From Picochlorum sp. 'celeri' (taxonomy: Eukaryota; Chlorophyta; Trebouxiophyceae), in contig JAACMV010000015.1 of NCBI GenBank assembly GCA_010909725.1, positions 186,001-250,000 on the forward strand: DNA of 64,000 nucleotides, written 5' to 3'. Below, piece by piece: positions 21,572-31,290 of this stretch (positions are counted from its first letter, which is position 1; each line of letters opens with the position of its first letter). A model generated the notes under the pieces. That model was not told where the DNA came from. It did not search any database and saw only the letters and a list, made by a program, of their open reading frames with translations. A program made the translations under genes and the position numbers.

Positions 21572-21884
21572 TAGCATTGCGGTTTAAAACCACACCAATC
21601 AGATGGCATGCCTGTCGCTCCTCGTCTGGTTCGCATGGGAGTCACAGTAAGCATTGGCTACATGTCAGTGCTTCTCTCCAAAGCATTAAATTATACTTTT
21701 TATTGCTGTAAATATCTCAGGCGTCTTTAGTTTATGAATATTTAAGCCAAACAGTCTTTAGGAAAGCAAGGCCTTCAAACACGTCGTGTCAAGGAATGCG
21801 ACCTGGTTCATCTGAATCCGTTCCAGATATTAAAAAGATTGATTCTTAGTACAATCGCACGAATCTGAGTCTGTATATATCGCT
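21572..21884. other. intergenic region upstream of chitinase
   Basis: This 313-bp head-to-tail gap should contain the chitinase promoter. A TATATAT run lies very close to the ATG; nothing else distinctive is seen. Confidence 0.4.
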
Positions 21885-23791
21885 ATGAACTCTGCGCGCG
21901 CATTGATACTTTTTGCACTGGCTCTCCTGCTGCGAGTGGGCTGTATGGTACGAATCTGTATGCATTGACACTGTGCATGAACACGAATAAATGTAATCTA
22001 ATCTTTTCATAGGGATTTTCGGAAACGTGCCCGATCGGCGATGGAGTGTGCCTGTGCGAGGCCTACTCGTACAAGCTGGAGGACGGAAAGACACTGGCTG
22101 CTCTAGCTGATGTGACCTCCAAATGCGAATCATACTATTCCTGTGCCACTGATGGGTCATATGAATCATGTCCATCAGGATTCATCATGTCAGAATCGCA
22201 GCAGAGATGCATGAAGGCGGAGACTGCTGTATGTGAGGGCAGAATCTATGGGCAGAGGCAAGTTCTAAATGCATCAAAAATCTGGGAGCCAGCTACGGAG
22301 ATTGTCACCACCAATAATGGCCCACAGTATGTTGGTTACTTCCAAACGTGGTCTGAAACGAACACTACTGATCCATTCATGACTCAGATGGCGAATTTGC
22401 CGCCGTATGTCACTCAAGTTATGATTTCATTCTTCAAACCTGACAGCACCTATGCTGGAGGATTGACATTTGAAGGCACGGGAGTGCAATTCAGGTCATC
22501 CCCATCTGTGATGAAAGAAGCTATTAGAATTTTAAAAGAGAGAAATCCAGAAACCAGGGTATTCCTATCGGTCGGTGGGGCAACGTATGACAACTGGGCT
22601 GGACTCAATGCTGCGGCCGCAGCTCTCTTTGTTGAGGAGTTTGGTCTCGATGGAATCGATATTGACTTTGAACCGCGCGGTTCAGACTGCCAATCGAATC
22701 CTCTTACTGGTTTGATAGCGTGCGCGACTGATGAACTATATATACAATCAGTGACAGACCTCCGCAATGCTCTTCCAGAGGACAAGCAACTTACAGCAGC
22801 AGTTTATAACGTTGGTGCATACGGAGAGGGCATTTTTGCCGATGCTCTTCCACAGGGAGGATACACTGGTGTATCTATAAACATGCTCAGAACAGTTGGA
22901 GATTTATTGGACTCGTTGAACATCATGGCATATGATGCAGGGACGACGTATAATCCCAAGGAAGCTTTTGCAGCCTATGCGTCACTCTACTCTGGGCCCA
23001 TGACGCTAGGCATGCAGGTGGCCTTCGAGTCTTGGGGCGACAACGTGATCTCCATGAGGCAAGTAGTCGAGTTGTCTAATTGGGTGAAGGGAATTGGAGG
23101 ATCGGGGATGATGCTGTGGTCGCTCCAAAAGCCAGCAGATGAGGGACCAAGTGCACAGCAGATTTCTCAAGAAGTCTGCATCATTTTTGGATTACAAGAC
23201 TGCATGCAACCTCTCTTCCCTCGTGCACCAGCCCCTCCACCACTCGATCCGATGTTTCCATCACCACCTCCTCCACCACCAAGTATGACGCCTGCATCCC
23301 CTCCTCCTCCGCCCTTTGTCTTTCCCTCCCCTCCTCCACCACAGCCACGTGTATGCACCTATAAGTCAACAGTTCGCATTCGAACCACCGGGTGCAAGGG
23401 CAACAAGTATCTCACATATTTCAGAAAAAACTGCAGTACCTTCAGAGTAACCTTGCAAAGTTATAAAGCAATTGAAAAGGATTGGAAACAATCCTACTGG
23501 TCCCTCAATGGTGTGAGCAGAAGCAACATGCCCATCAGAGCAGCATATCGCTCAAACAAATGCAATCGGGATAGGCGCTTCTTGGCATTGGCGAAAAGGG
23601 AAGGACAGTATCTGAGATTGAGTGTAGATTCGTGGGAATGGAGGATCATTCCCGTCTCCGACTCCTCGTGCAACCGTGTTCAACTGTACAACCCAAACAT
23701 CTTTAGATACTTGTCCATGGATTCCACTTGCTCAGGATTCAGATATACACGAGGATCAGGGAGCACATTCGAATTTCGCCCGACTGTTTGA
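21885..23791 (+). CDS. secreted GH18 chitinase with chitin-binding-like and beta-trefoil-like modules
   Basis: Exons 21885..21947 and 22013..23791 (65-nt intron) give 613 residues. Order: signal peptide (ALILFALALLLRVGC); a Cys-rich module at about 25-95 (CESYYSCATDGSYESCPSGF) resembling the CBM14/peritrophin chitin-binding fold; a GH18 barrel at about 122-415 with SVGGA and the full catalytic DGIDIDFE (residues 234-241, Glu241 as acid); a poly-Pro linker of green-algal style; and a C-terminal ~145-residue domain with repeated Trp/Tyr and paired Cys (RRFLALAKREGQYLRLS) that looks like a fascin-type beta-trefoil. It should cleave chitin outside the cell. The N-terminal CBM assignment is moderate and the trefoil tentative. 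TGTAA lies at 23825-23829. Confidence 0.9.
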
Positions 23792-23996
23792 TTTTTGAGT
23801 GATCGCGTGATATTGATACTGCCGTGTAAACGAGTGAATTGCATCAGCTCTACATCAATTCTGATCAATACCATGGTGGCCACCCAAGCTTGCACAAATA
23901 TCCATTTTGAATGTGTCTAATTAAGCAGATCTTGACGGTTGAAATGTCTTATGACTTGAATTCTGGATCTGCCCTACCCCATTCATTCACTTTCGA

Positions 23997-24004
23997 TATA
24001 TAAA
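23997..24004 (+). promoter_or_regulatory. candidate TATA box
   Basis: TATATAAA lies 36 bases upstream of the F-box/RCC1 start codon. If used, the 5' UTR would be only about ten bases. Confidence 0.4.
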
Positions 24005-24039
24005 TCGTGTAGATTTGTTATAGAGAAACGGTAGGGAGG

Positions 24040-26106
24040 ATGAGGACTCGTAGCAGGACTCGGAGGCAACGACGAGAGATTGACAGGACTGCCTCAGAGG
24101 ATGGTCTCAATCAGAGTGTTTCAGCAGCCCGAGATACTCTACATAGATCAAATGTTGCTACCAGTAGACGGGAAGGTACAACTGATGACGATATGGCCTC
24201 ATTCTCCGATCGGGCGTGTCAACGGTTTCGCCATCGAACTTCCCAAGAAGACGTATCTTCAGCTGATGCGGGTCAAAGAATCATTTTTTCACGAAGAAAT
24301 AAAGTCACGATGTGCTCCTCTCAAGAGGAAAGGGAGAATTCTGACTGTCTGAGGCCGTTGGCAATTGGAGCCAAACGACCAACTCAAGGTAGATGCACTG
24401 TCAGTCCCCAGCAAAGCAAAAGACACGTCTCCTCGAGTCCAACGGATGTGGCGATGGTGTCACATGAGTCCAATAAGCGACATGGGCGTCTGAAAGGATA
24501 CTTGGGTCTCCTGCCTCGGGAGGCCCTGGAGCAGATCCTGGGGTATTTGGATGCTCGAGATTTGGCAAGGATGGAGACAACATGCTCGTACTTTATAGAA
24601 TCTGGAATCACGGAGCAGGTTGCGAGGCATCATTTGAAGAGTATTTTGAGGGCGAAAGGAATGATTCCGTCCTTTGACAAGGGAGAGTCATATGTCATGC
24701 TGCTTGATTTCATGAGAAATCAGTCTGCAGCTGCCGCGCAGGGCACAGCCGTGTCTATGGGATCGTATCACTCGCTGTGTCTATTTTATAGAGATCAAGG
24801 CGCGATGCCAGAGTATGGCATGCACTCTTTCGGTCGAGGGTTTCATGGACAGCTTGGTAGAGGGGATCACGAGGCAGTGAACACGCCATCAAGTGTGGAG
24901 GTCCTGGAGGCGAATGCTCTGGTAGATTTGTACAAAGACAACCCAGGGAATATTAGACTTGCCGTTGTACATGCTGGAAGCAATCACTCCATCGCCGTAT
25001 CTAGAAAAGGGGAGGTGTTCACCTGGGGACTTGCTAGCAGTGGGGAGCTTGGTCACGGTGGATGGACACCAACAGAACTCACCATTCCGCGTCTGATATC
25101 TAATCTTGGTCGCACTAGAATAGTATCCATTTGTGCTGGGTCAAATCATAGTCTCGCAATCTCCCAGACTGGACAGTTATGGTCATGCGGAAGGGGCAGG
25201 CATGGTGAGCTTGGACTAGGACACTTTCATGATGAGCCTGTGTTCAGTATTGTTGACTCCATTCAACACGAAAGAATGGTCAGCGCATCTGCTGGAAAGC
25301 ACCATTCGATGGCATTAGCGGCAGACGGTAAGCTGTTTACATGGGGATCAAACAAATATGGTCAGCTGGGTTTTCTAGATGAGGAGCATCAAGCGCCTGC
25401 CATGAACTGCCCTCTTCCAAGGCTGGTCGAAACGCTGCATCCCAAAAAACTCAATTCATGTGATAGAATAACGGCAATATCAGCAGGAGGGTATCATTCC
25501 ATGGTCCTTACTGTCTCTGGGGACATCCTTGGTGCTGGACTCAACACAGATGGCCAACTGGGTATAGCTTCACCAGACGTGAGTATTATTCGACAGTTTA
25601 CACCGGTATGGTTACATAATACAAATGATGCGTCGACAGGCTCTCTACACCGAGTGATTCAGGTTCAATGCGGTCATGCGCACACGCTGCTGCTGCTCCA
25701 GTCAACTGGCAGAAAAGAAGTGAGAGCAGCAGGAGACAACTCGTATGGTCAGTTGGGTATCGGTTCACTCGAGCCACAGCGCTCATTTTCCGTCGTACAT
25801 AAACTTCTAGGTGAGAACATTTGCTGTCTCTGTGCGGGTGACTGGCATTCTGGAGCCATTGCACAGAATGGAACGTTGTTCACATGGGGCAGAGGAGACT
25901 GCGGACAGTTGGGACATGGAGATGACAAGTCCCGCTGGACCCCCAAAGAAATCGAAGGTTTCAAGGTCATACATCCAGATAAGACTCTTCGTAGAAGCAA
26001 AAAAGCTCCGAAGAAGGCTATTATTCTGTGTAGTCCAGCACCTGAAAGCAAACCTGCTCGAATGATTCCCAGAATCGCTCAACCTATTCCCATGGAAGAA
26101 GATTAG
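24040..26106 (+). CDS. F-box protein with RCC1 repeat propeller
   Basis: This single-exon gene encodes 688 residues. The first ~150 are Arg/Ser-rich and disordered. An F-box lies at about 153-205 (LLPREALEQILGYLDARDLA), then seven RCC1 blades between about 244 and 640, each with the G-x-x-x-x-G-Q/E-L-G core: HSFGRGFHGQLGRGDH, FTWGLASSGELGHGG, WSCGRGRHGELGLGH, FTWGSNKYGQLGF, GAGLNTDGQLGI, AAGDNSYGQLGIG, FTWGRGDCGQLGHG. F-box plus RCC1 implies an SCF ubiquitin-ligase substrate receptor that uses the propeller to bind targets. The basic tail (LRRSKKAPKKA) may be a nuclear signal. TGTAA at 26175-26179 is only 22 bp before the next start codon. Confidence 0.9.
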   Translation: MRTRSRTRRQRREIDRTASEDGLNQSVSAARDTLHRSNVATSRREGTTDDDMASFSDRACQRFRHRTSQEDVSSADAGQRIIFSRRNKVTMCSSQEERENSDCLRPLAIGAKRPTQGRCTVSPQQSKRHVSSSPTDVAMVSHESNKRHGRLKGYLGLLPREALEQILGYLDARDLARMETTCSYFIESGITEQVARHHLKSILRAKGMIPSFDKGESYVMLLDFMRNQSAAAAQGTAVSMGSYHSLCLFYRDQGAMPEYGMHSFGRGFHGQLGRGDHEAVNTPSSVEVLEANALVDLYKDNPGNIRLAVVHAGSNHSIAVSRKGEVFTWGLASSGELGHGGWTPTELTIPRLISNLGRTRIVSICAGSNHSLAISQTGQLWSCGRGRHGELGLGHFHDEPVFSIVDSIQHERMVSASAGKHHSMALAADGKLFTWGSNKYGQLGFLDEEHQAPAMNCPLPRLVETLHPKKLNSCDRITAISAGGYHSMVLTVSGDILGAGLNTDGQLGIASPDVSIIRQFTPVWLHNTNDASTGSLHRVIQVQCGHAHTLLLLQSTGRKEVRAAGDNSYGQLGIGSLEPQRSFSVVHKLLGENICCLCAGDWHSGAIAQNGTLFTWGRGDCGQLGHGDDKSRWTPKEIEGFKVIHPDKTLRRSKKAPKKAIILCSPAPESKPARMIPRIAQPIPMEED

Positions 26107-26200
26107 ACATGTGTTCGACTGCCTGTCCTCGTTCGTGAATACAACAAAAATATACATTTTTAAATCTTATTCTCTGTAAAACGAGAGATACCGGGGAGCA

Positions 26201-27807
26201 ATGACGGAGGAACCTCTCTTACAGGAAAACTCTCGAGAGTTTGTTGGGACACTGGCGGAGGATGGCGATTGCTCTTGTTCTCTTACGATTCTAGATCAAG
26301 GAGATGTTGAAATTACATACGTAGGTACCATGCATTGCCGACAATAGCCTTGGTGACATGCAATCGTGTCGTTCAACACATTGTTCTGGTATCGAAAAGC
26401 ACTCATGATTGATATATCGGCACGCAGGTATCTCCATCTCGATATGTTCCATTTTTTGGGTATTGTGGGCCACCGAGGAGGCGGGTAGAGAAGGTGAGTT
26501 GCCAATGTGAACCTGTTGGTATTCAACTCCAGGAAGTCATGGTGTTTTTGCTCTTGCAGATACAATGCGAGGATTTGATCGCATGTCGTCTTGACGAGGA
26601 ATCATCATGTAGAGGTAGAATTCAGCTCGTATATATGCCGGTTGTAAACCCTGATGCCAAGAAACCAGTGCGGTCATTGAGGACCACTCCATGGTTGGAC
26701 TTGGCCAATGCACACTCTTCACTGAAGACATATTTTGACCAGGCAACACAGGCATATTCGGGAAAAAAGATTCTCATCATTATGAATCCAAAAAGTGGTA
26801 CGGGCAATGCTGAAGCGCTTATTGAAAAGTATGCATTGCCAGTCTTGCAGGCTGCTCAAGCGCGCATTGACAAAGTTGTGACAAAGGCCCCGCGCCATGC
26901 AACTGAGATTGCAAAAGATGTGACGGTCGGGAAGTATGATGTCATCATGTCAGCGGGTGGTGATGGAACATTTCATGAGATTGTTCAGGGTTTGTTGGAT
27001 CGAGTGGACTGGGAAGACTGTGTTTCCAAGGTACATCTTGTTCAGATTCCATGTGGGTCTGGCAATGCCCTTGCTGCGAGTACCGGCATCTGGGATGTAT
27101 CATCTGCAGCATATACTGCTATTAAAGGTCGCGTGTCACGAATGGATGTTGCATCTATTATTCAACCAAAGACACGTCGGCGTCTCTATTCGTTTCTTTC
27201 AGTTACATATGGTCTCTTTGCAAACTTGGATATTGGGACAGAGCATTTGCGATGGATGGGAGGAAACAGATTTATTTGGGGTGCTATTCAAGAGATTCTC
27301 TCTCAGAAGACGTATCCTGTGACCATTTCCCTTCTGAAACAAACTGCTGCTGGCAGAGTGCAGGCACAGGGTCACAAGGCTCCACCTCTTGATGTGCTTT
27401 CTTCCCTCCTTGACAGCGAGGGAAATGTGAAAGGGGCCGACACGGATGATCGTAAAAGTACAAGCATTGTATGGGACGAGGAGATTGATGGTACAGTGCA
27501 ATTGTTTACACTTAGCAACATGCCATGGCTTGACATGAACTTCAACCTTCATCCGCATGCCAAGCTCGATCAGGGAACATTCAACTTTCTGTATTCACTC
27601 GGAAAACAAGGAATCTCCAAATCTTTCAGATTATTAACAGAAGCAGAGCATGGTAATCATATGCATTTAATCGAGGAACGAGACGTGCGCGCTTTTCGAA
27701 TCAATCCTGTTGCAGAAAACACATGGCTAGTGATTGATGGAGAAGTCATTGATCGCTCTGTGATTTACGGAGAGGTACATAGAAATTTATTATCTATATT
27801 GACGTAA
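26201..27807 (+). CDS. LCBK: sphingoid long-chain-base kinase
   Basis: Exons 26201..26320, 26428..26493 and 26560..27807 (introns 107 and 66 nt, all phase 0) give 477 residues; the 66-nt middle exon is easily missed. The DAGK catalytic fold is clear: KKILIIMNPKSGTGNAE, the nucleotide loop SAGGDGTFHEIVQG, and IPCGSGNALAAS, the last typical of sphingosine/LCB kinases. The first ~110 residues form a beta-rich segment (VEITYVSPSRYVPFFGYCG) like the N-terminal domain of plant LCBKs. It makes sphingoid-base 1-phosphates from ATP at endomembranes. The promoter must overlap the 3' end of the RCC1 gene (94 bp). Its stop is 5 bp from the convergent neighbour. Confidence 0.9.
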
Positions 27808-27812
27808 CTATA

Positions 27813-28832
27813 TCATTTCTTTGATTTCTTCTTTGCTTTTTTTCGCCGTTTTCGTGGACGTTGGGCCGACGATGAACTCTTTCTACTCCGAGTGTAGGCA
27901 ACATACCCAGCTCGTCCACGCAGTGTATCTCCTGTGGGAGTCACAAAGCATTTCTCTCCATTCTCATCCGATATCCAGTATCCTTTCGATTGAGACGACG
28001 TTTTCTTCTTTGTTTGATTCCTTTTCTTCTCCGATCCAGGCGAAGGCATGCTCGTCCCTTTGAATTGAGATGCAAAATCAATAGTCACCTGGGATCCATC
28101 CCTCGGATTAATCCCCCCCGCCAGCTCAGATATCGGCACAAAATCGGACAATCTCTTCCACCAAGGCTGCATCAAACCATTCACCATGACCATATCTGGC
28201 AGTCCATGAAGGTTTCCAACCGGGAGTATGGCATCCTTTGCATCGTCACCATGCCAGTCCTCCTCATCTTCTTCTTCCTGACTATACCCTTCCTCATCAC
28301 CACTGCCCTCAAAGTCCGACACCGTATCAAATATAGCTACACCCGTCGATATACGCTCCTTACAAGGGTACTCTATTTTTTCATACTCCATCTGTCCGCC
28401 AAGGCGCTGATCCTCCTCCTCATCATCACTGCTCACCAAATTAATCTCTTCAACAGGAGCTGGTGCAACGCTCCTCTCTTCCCCACTATTCCTATTCGTA
28501 CACTCATCCAACACACTCCTATCAACAAACGGCCGCGCATCCGCACTCTTCCGACGCAGACTCGCCAACGACACCTGAACAGCCTTTGTACCCCCACCAC
28601 CAGTGTTCTGTCTCCTTTCCGTCTTCACACTACTCCCTCGTCGTAAGAAATTCGACAAAACAGCCGCCGACTTTGAATCATTTGTATACGCAGCAACAGG
28701 CTTTGCAGGAGCCAGGACAACCTTGCGAACAGGTGCCTTCTCTCGCGAACCACCATCCTGTTCTTTTGGCAACACCCGAAAACTCGCAAACGGGTTCTTC
28801 ACTCTATTGTCTTTATTCGACTGATCCATCAC
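27813..28832 (-). CDS. basic nuclear protein of unknown function with SUMO-interaction-like motif
   Basis: This single-exon gene encodes 339 residues. It is mostly disordered, with a SUMO-interacting-like motif (INLVSSDDEEED), a long acidic stretch (SQEEEDEEDWHGDD), a short ordered middle (VNGLMQPWWKRLSDFVPISE), a compact conserved-looking segment near the C-terminus (YWISDENGEKCFVTPTGD followed by GRAGYVAYTRSR), and a Lys/Arg-rich end that should act as a nuclear signal. The alternation of acidic and basic blocks suits a chromatin or DNA-repair protein, but I cannot name the family. It is convergent with LCBK at 5 bp, so their 3' UTRs almost certainly overlap. Confidence 0.65.
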   Translation of the reverse strand: MMDQSNKDNRVKNPFASFRVLPKEQDGGSREKAPVRKVVLAPAKPVAAYTNDSKSAAVLSNFLRRGSSVKTERRQNTGGGGTKAVQVSLASLRRKSADARPFVDRSVLDECTNRNSGEERSVAPAPVEEINLVSSDDEEEDQRLGGQMEYEKIEYPCKERISTGVAIFDTVSDFEGSGDEEGYSQEEEDEEDWHGDDAKDAILPVGNLHGLPDMVMVNGLMQPWWKRLSDFVPISELAGGINPRDGSQVTIDFASQFKGTSMPSPGSEKKRNQTKKKTSSQSKGYWISDENGEKCFVTPTGDTLRGRAGYVAYTRSRKSSSSAQRPRKRRKKAKKKSKK

Positions 28833-29227
28833 TAATATATATTTGTATGCTATCGATGCCTACCGTGGCACAGCGTGCCACAACCGAAATTCGAACATGA
28901 CGATTGCTTCTACCACTCTTATTTCTTCTTCCTTGTTCTTCTTTCCATGGTAATAAATAATGACATGCCAGTTGTTTTATTACACTAATAATATGTTGAA
29001 CCTTTTTTAAACAAAAAAAATCAGTGTCTTGACATGAAAATAGGACAGGCGTCCATTGACTACACTGGAGGACTCTTCCTAATTAGATACATTTGAGATG
29101 GAGTTTGACTTCTGCTGTTGTCAACTCACTCTCACATTCTGTTGAATCCATCATATGAAAGAGTACAACAACATTCAGTAAAGAAGCGTGCATTATTATT
29201 AGTTTACATACATACAGAGTAGACTTC
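28833..29227. other. intergenic region, no gene seen
   Basis: This 395-bp gap lies upstream of the basic nuclear protein gene and downstream of the coiled-coil gene, both on the minus strand. It is A/T-rich with no ORF of interest. Confidence 0.4.
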
Positions 29228-29806
29228 TTAGAGAACATATTTGCCAGCCGCAGTCAGCTTTCGAGTGGTTGTATCATACACCAGTCTCAGACCCTGACCT
29301 TGAAAAGAGAGGGAGAGCCACCCACCATATCGAATGCTGGCACCTGGAAGGTGGCCCAGAATACTCTCCACCTCCTCAGCAGTCTTTGCACTGTACGTGA
29401 ACGTCTTCTTCTCAGCCTTCTTGCCCTTTGACATTTTGTCAAACCTCTCAGCTCCAATCAAACCTCTGTACTCTGCTCGGCTCACATTTGGAAAGACAAC
29501 TGACAGACGAGCACCGTTTGTTTTGCACGATGGTCTCCAGACCATGGCCTTGCGAATTTGATGTCCAAGATCACATCGCAATGATTCGACTGATTTTGCC
29601 ACATCCTCTTCGCTTGGCTCGTACTGTTTCTTGAGAGTCTCGAGTTCTTGTTGTGTTGCTGCCAGGGCAGCTTTCAGTTGGTCTCTCTCCTTTCGAAGGG
29701 ATTCCAATTCGTCATCTCTTGGTCTTTTTTTGTTTGACAGTGGAGCAGCGCAATTGTTTTCAATGCTGTTTCCGAAAGCTCGGGCTGGTGCTGTTATTGT
29801 TGCCAT
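29228..29806 (-). CDS. small coiled-coil protein of unknown function
   Basis: The frame is open from 29965, but the first persuasive start is the ATG at 29806 (MATITAPARAFGN), giving 192 residues; the sequence upstream of it looks like 5' UTR. A basic patch (NKKRPRDDE) resembling a nuclear signal precedes a ~27-residue coiled coil (KERDQLKAALAATQQELETL). The C-terminal ~100 residues look like a compact alpha/beta domain (ARLSVVFPNVSRAEYRG, FTYSAKTAEEVESILGHLPG, GGWLSLSFQGQGLRLVYD). I do not recognise it. A nuclear dimeric protein is a guess from the layout. Confidence 0.6.
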   Translation of the reverse strand: MATITAPARAFGNSIENNCAAPLSNKKRPRDDELESLRKERDQLKAALAATQQELETLKKQYEPSEEDVAKSVESLRCDLGHQIRKAMVWRPSCKTNGARLSVVFPNVSRAEYRGLIGAERFDKMSKGKKAEKKTFTYSAKTAEEVESILGHLPGASIRYGGWLSLSFQGQGLRLVYDTTTRKLTAAGKYVL

Positions 29807-30380
29807 GGCGTTGTTGTTTAAATGTTGAACGGAACACACTCGACTCGTTGCGACGATTTTCTTCTCCTGATCTGATGCAACTAGGTTTTTTAAATAAAAT
29901 AATAGTGTATTAATATATAATATACTGGTGGTGGTGGTTGCATTTGGTGAATCAGCCAACCACACTCATGAATCATGATGGATGCCAGGCGGTCCGAAAT
30001 CTCAATCATGTCATTCAAATCTGCCAAAACTGTCAATGCCTCCGACACATGATGTGGGACATCAATCGTAAAGAAGATGGCATCAAAAGAATACAAGCAG
30101 AGCCCTTTTTTCTTTCTTTCTTTCCTTAAAAGGTGGTTGTGAGTGACATGGCTTCCATGACAAAAGATATACAAGATGTCAATCTTGAAGTCCATACCAC
30201 CCGGGTACTGCCTGGATCACGCTATGCATGCATGGCATTCATGGGTGCCGTAAGGCACCGTTATGAATTGCTCTTCCTGAAATCAATACAATTGCTGAAT
30301 TTCCATGTCGTCTGAAGAGGGAAAAAGATGTTCTTGCTCCTCCCTGCAAACCTTTGTGCAGCAAAGCGGTGTACAGAAAT

Positions 30381-30400
30381 ATCCATCCATCCATCCATCC
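30381..30400. repeat. ATCC microsatellite
   Basis: Five tandem ATCC units lie in the 3' flank of the small membrane-protein gene. Confidence 0.85.
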
Positions 30401-30418
30401 CAAAGCATGCTTGATACA

Positions 30419-30450
30419 CATACATACATACATACATACATACATACATA
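30419..30450. repeat. CATA microsatellite
   Basis: Eight CATA units end about 15 bases short of the stop codon of the small membrane-protein gene (30465), so they lie in its 3' UTR. Confidence 0.85.
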
Positions 30451-30464
30451 ATATAACTATACCC

Positions 30465-30983
30465 TTACTGCGTTGTAGCAGCAGTAACTGATGGCGACTC
30501 GCCTGGTACATGCTGAGACGCATCTGGATCCAACAAGCTTGTTGAGAAGAGCTTGCCACCTCCTCTCATTCCAACAAGTGCATCCATCATGACCACATCC
30601 CATGACCCATCAACTATATTATACATCAACGTCCATCGCAGCCCTCCCTTTCTAATAGCTTTGACCGTAATATCAGATGCCTGTGTGTCCCCCCGACACG
30701 GCATTGTTATAGTGGCAATCATGCCCTGATGGGAAAATGTGACTGAAGAGTCATACCACGGACCCAGCTGCAGAGACGTTTGCGGCTCCTTTCCTTCCTC
30801 CGTATCGACAGTGGCCGACGCGGATAAAGTTTGAATGAAATCAGGTCTTTTCTTAATGGCATCGTCGATCCATTGCTTTGTTTTCAAATACATGATGGCA
30901 TCTGCGGTTGCGTCACATGTGGCGTATGCGCAGAGGGCTGATAAACCCCATCCGATCGACGATCTAAAGAATCTAGATGCCAT
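30465..30983 (-). CDS. small N-anchored protein, possibly COA1/TIM21-like
   Basis: This single-exon gene encodes 172 residues. The basic start (MASRFFRSSIGWG) followed by a short hydrophobic segment (LSALCAYATCDATADAIMYL) fits a mitochondrial presequence plus single anchor. After a helical spacer comes a beta-rich domain, QLGPWYDSSVTFSHQGMIAT, then ITMPCRGDTQASDITVKAIR and RWTLMYNIVDGSWDVVMMD. LGP with a later small-molecule-like beta sheet resembles the COA1/TIM21 fold used in respiratory-complex assembly, but the match is weak and I would not rely on it. The tail after residue 140 is disordered. Confidence 0.55.
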   Translation of the reverse strand: MASRFFRSSIGWGLSALCAYATCDATADAIMYLKTKQWIDDAIKKRPDFIQTLSASATVDTEEGKEPQTSLQLGPWYDSSVTFSHQGMIATITMPCRGDTQASDITVKAIRKGGLRWTLMYNIVDGSWDVVMMDALVGMRGGGKLFSTSLLDPDASQHVPGESPSVTAATTQ

Positions 30984-31290
30984 TCTCCCTTTTCATTGTT
31001 TTTATTATTATTGCTAATTTTTTATAGTACGGTAGGGATTACCATCTCACAGAAGAATTGGATGCCCTGGTGGATACACCACCCACATGCTAGCATTTGC
31101 CACTATATATACATAGAGAGAGAGAGAGCCCAATTAATTCATTGGGCAAATGATGATGGATAGCATCATTGTGATGGCAGATGAATAACACGCTGCTGTG
31201 TTGCATATAGAAAGCATGCACATATCATCAGGATTATGCCATGCTTGTATACGTCTGTACATTGGTGTGAGACGCAGCTCACTCAAGGGT
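30984..31290. other. intergenic region, no gene seen
   Basis: This 307-bp gap contains an AG repeat (about 31115-31128) and a near-perfect 20-bp palindrome at 31128-31147 (GCCCAAT arms around TAATTC). Confidence 0.4.

Larger units (their letters stand above)
29807..30464. other. gene-poor stretch with microsatellites
   Basis: This 658-bp gap lies between two minus-strand genes. It contains ATCC repeats (30381-30400), a TACA run (30419-30450), and a short hairpin at 30244-30259 (GGTGCC, GTAA, GGCACC). A 101-codon minus-strand frame at 29890-30195 is not convincing as a gene. Confidence 0.45.

Noticed and set aside
23167..23369. Antisense Gly-rich ORFs
   Set aside because: They are shadows of the poly-Pro linker of the chitinase.
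29890..30195. Minus-strand 101-codon ORF with a helical stretch
   Set aside because: It has a low-complexity start and end, no recognisable family, and lies in the gap between two better-supported genes; kept only as part of the intergenic note.
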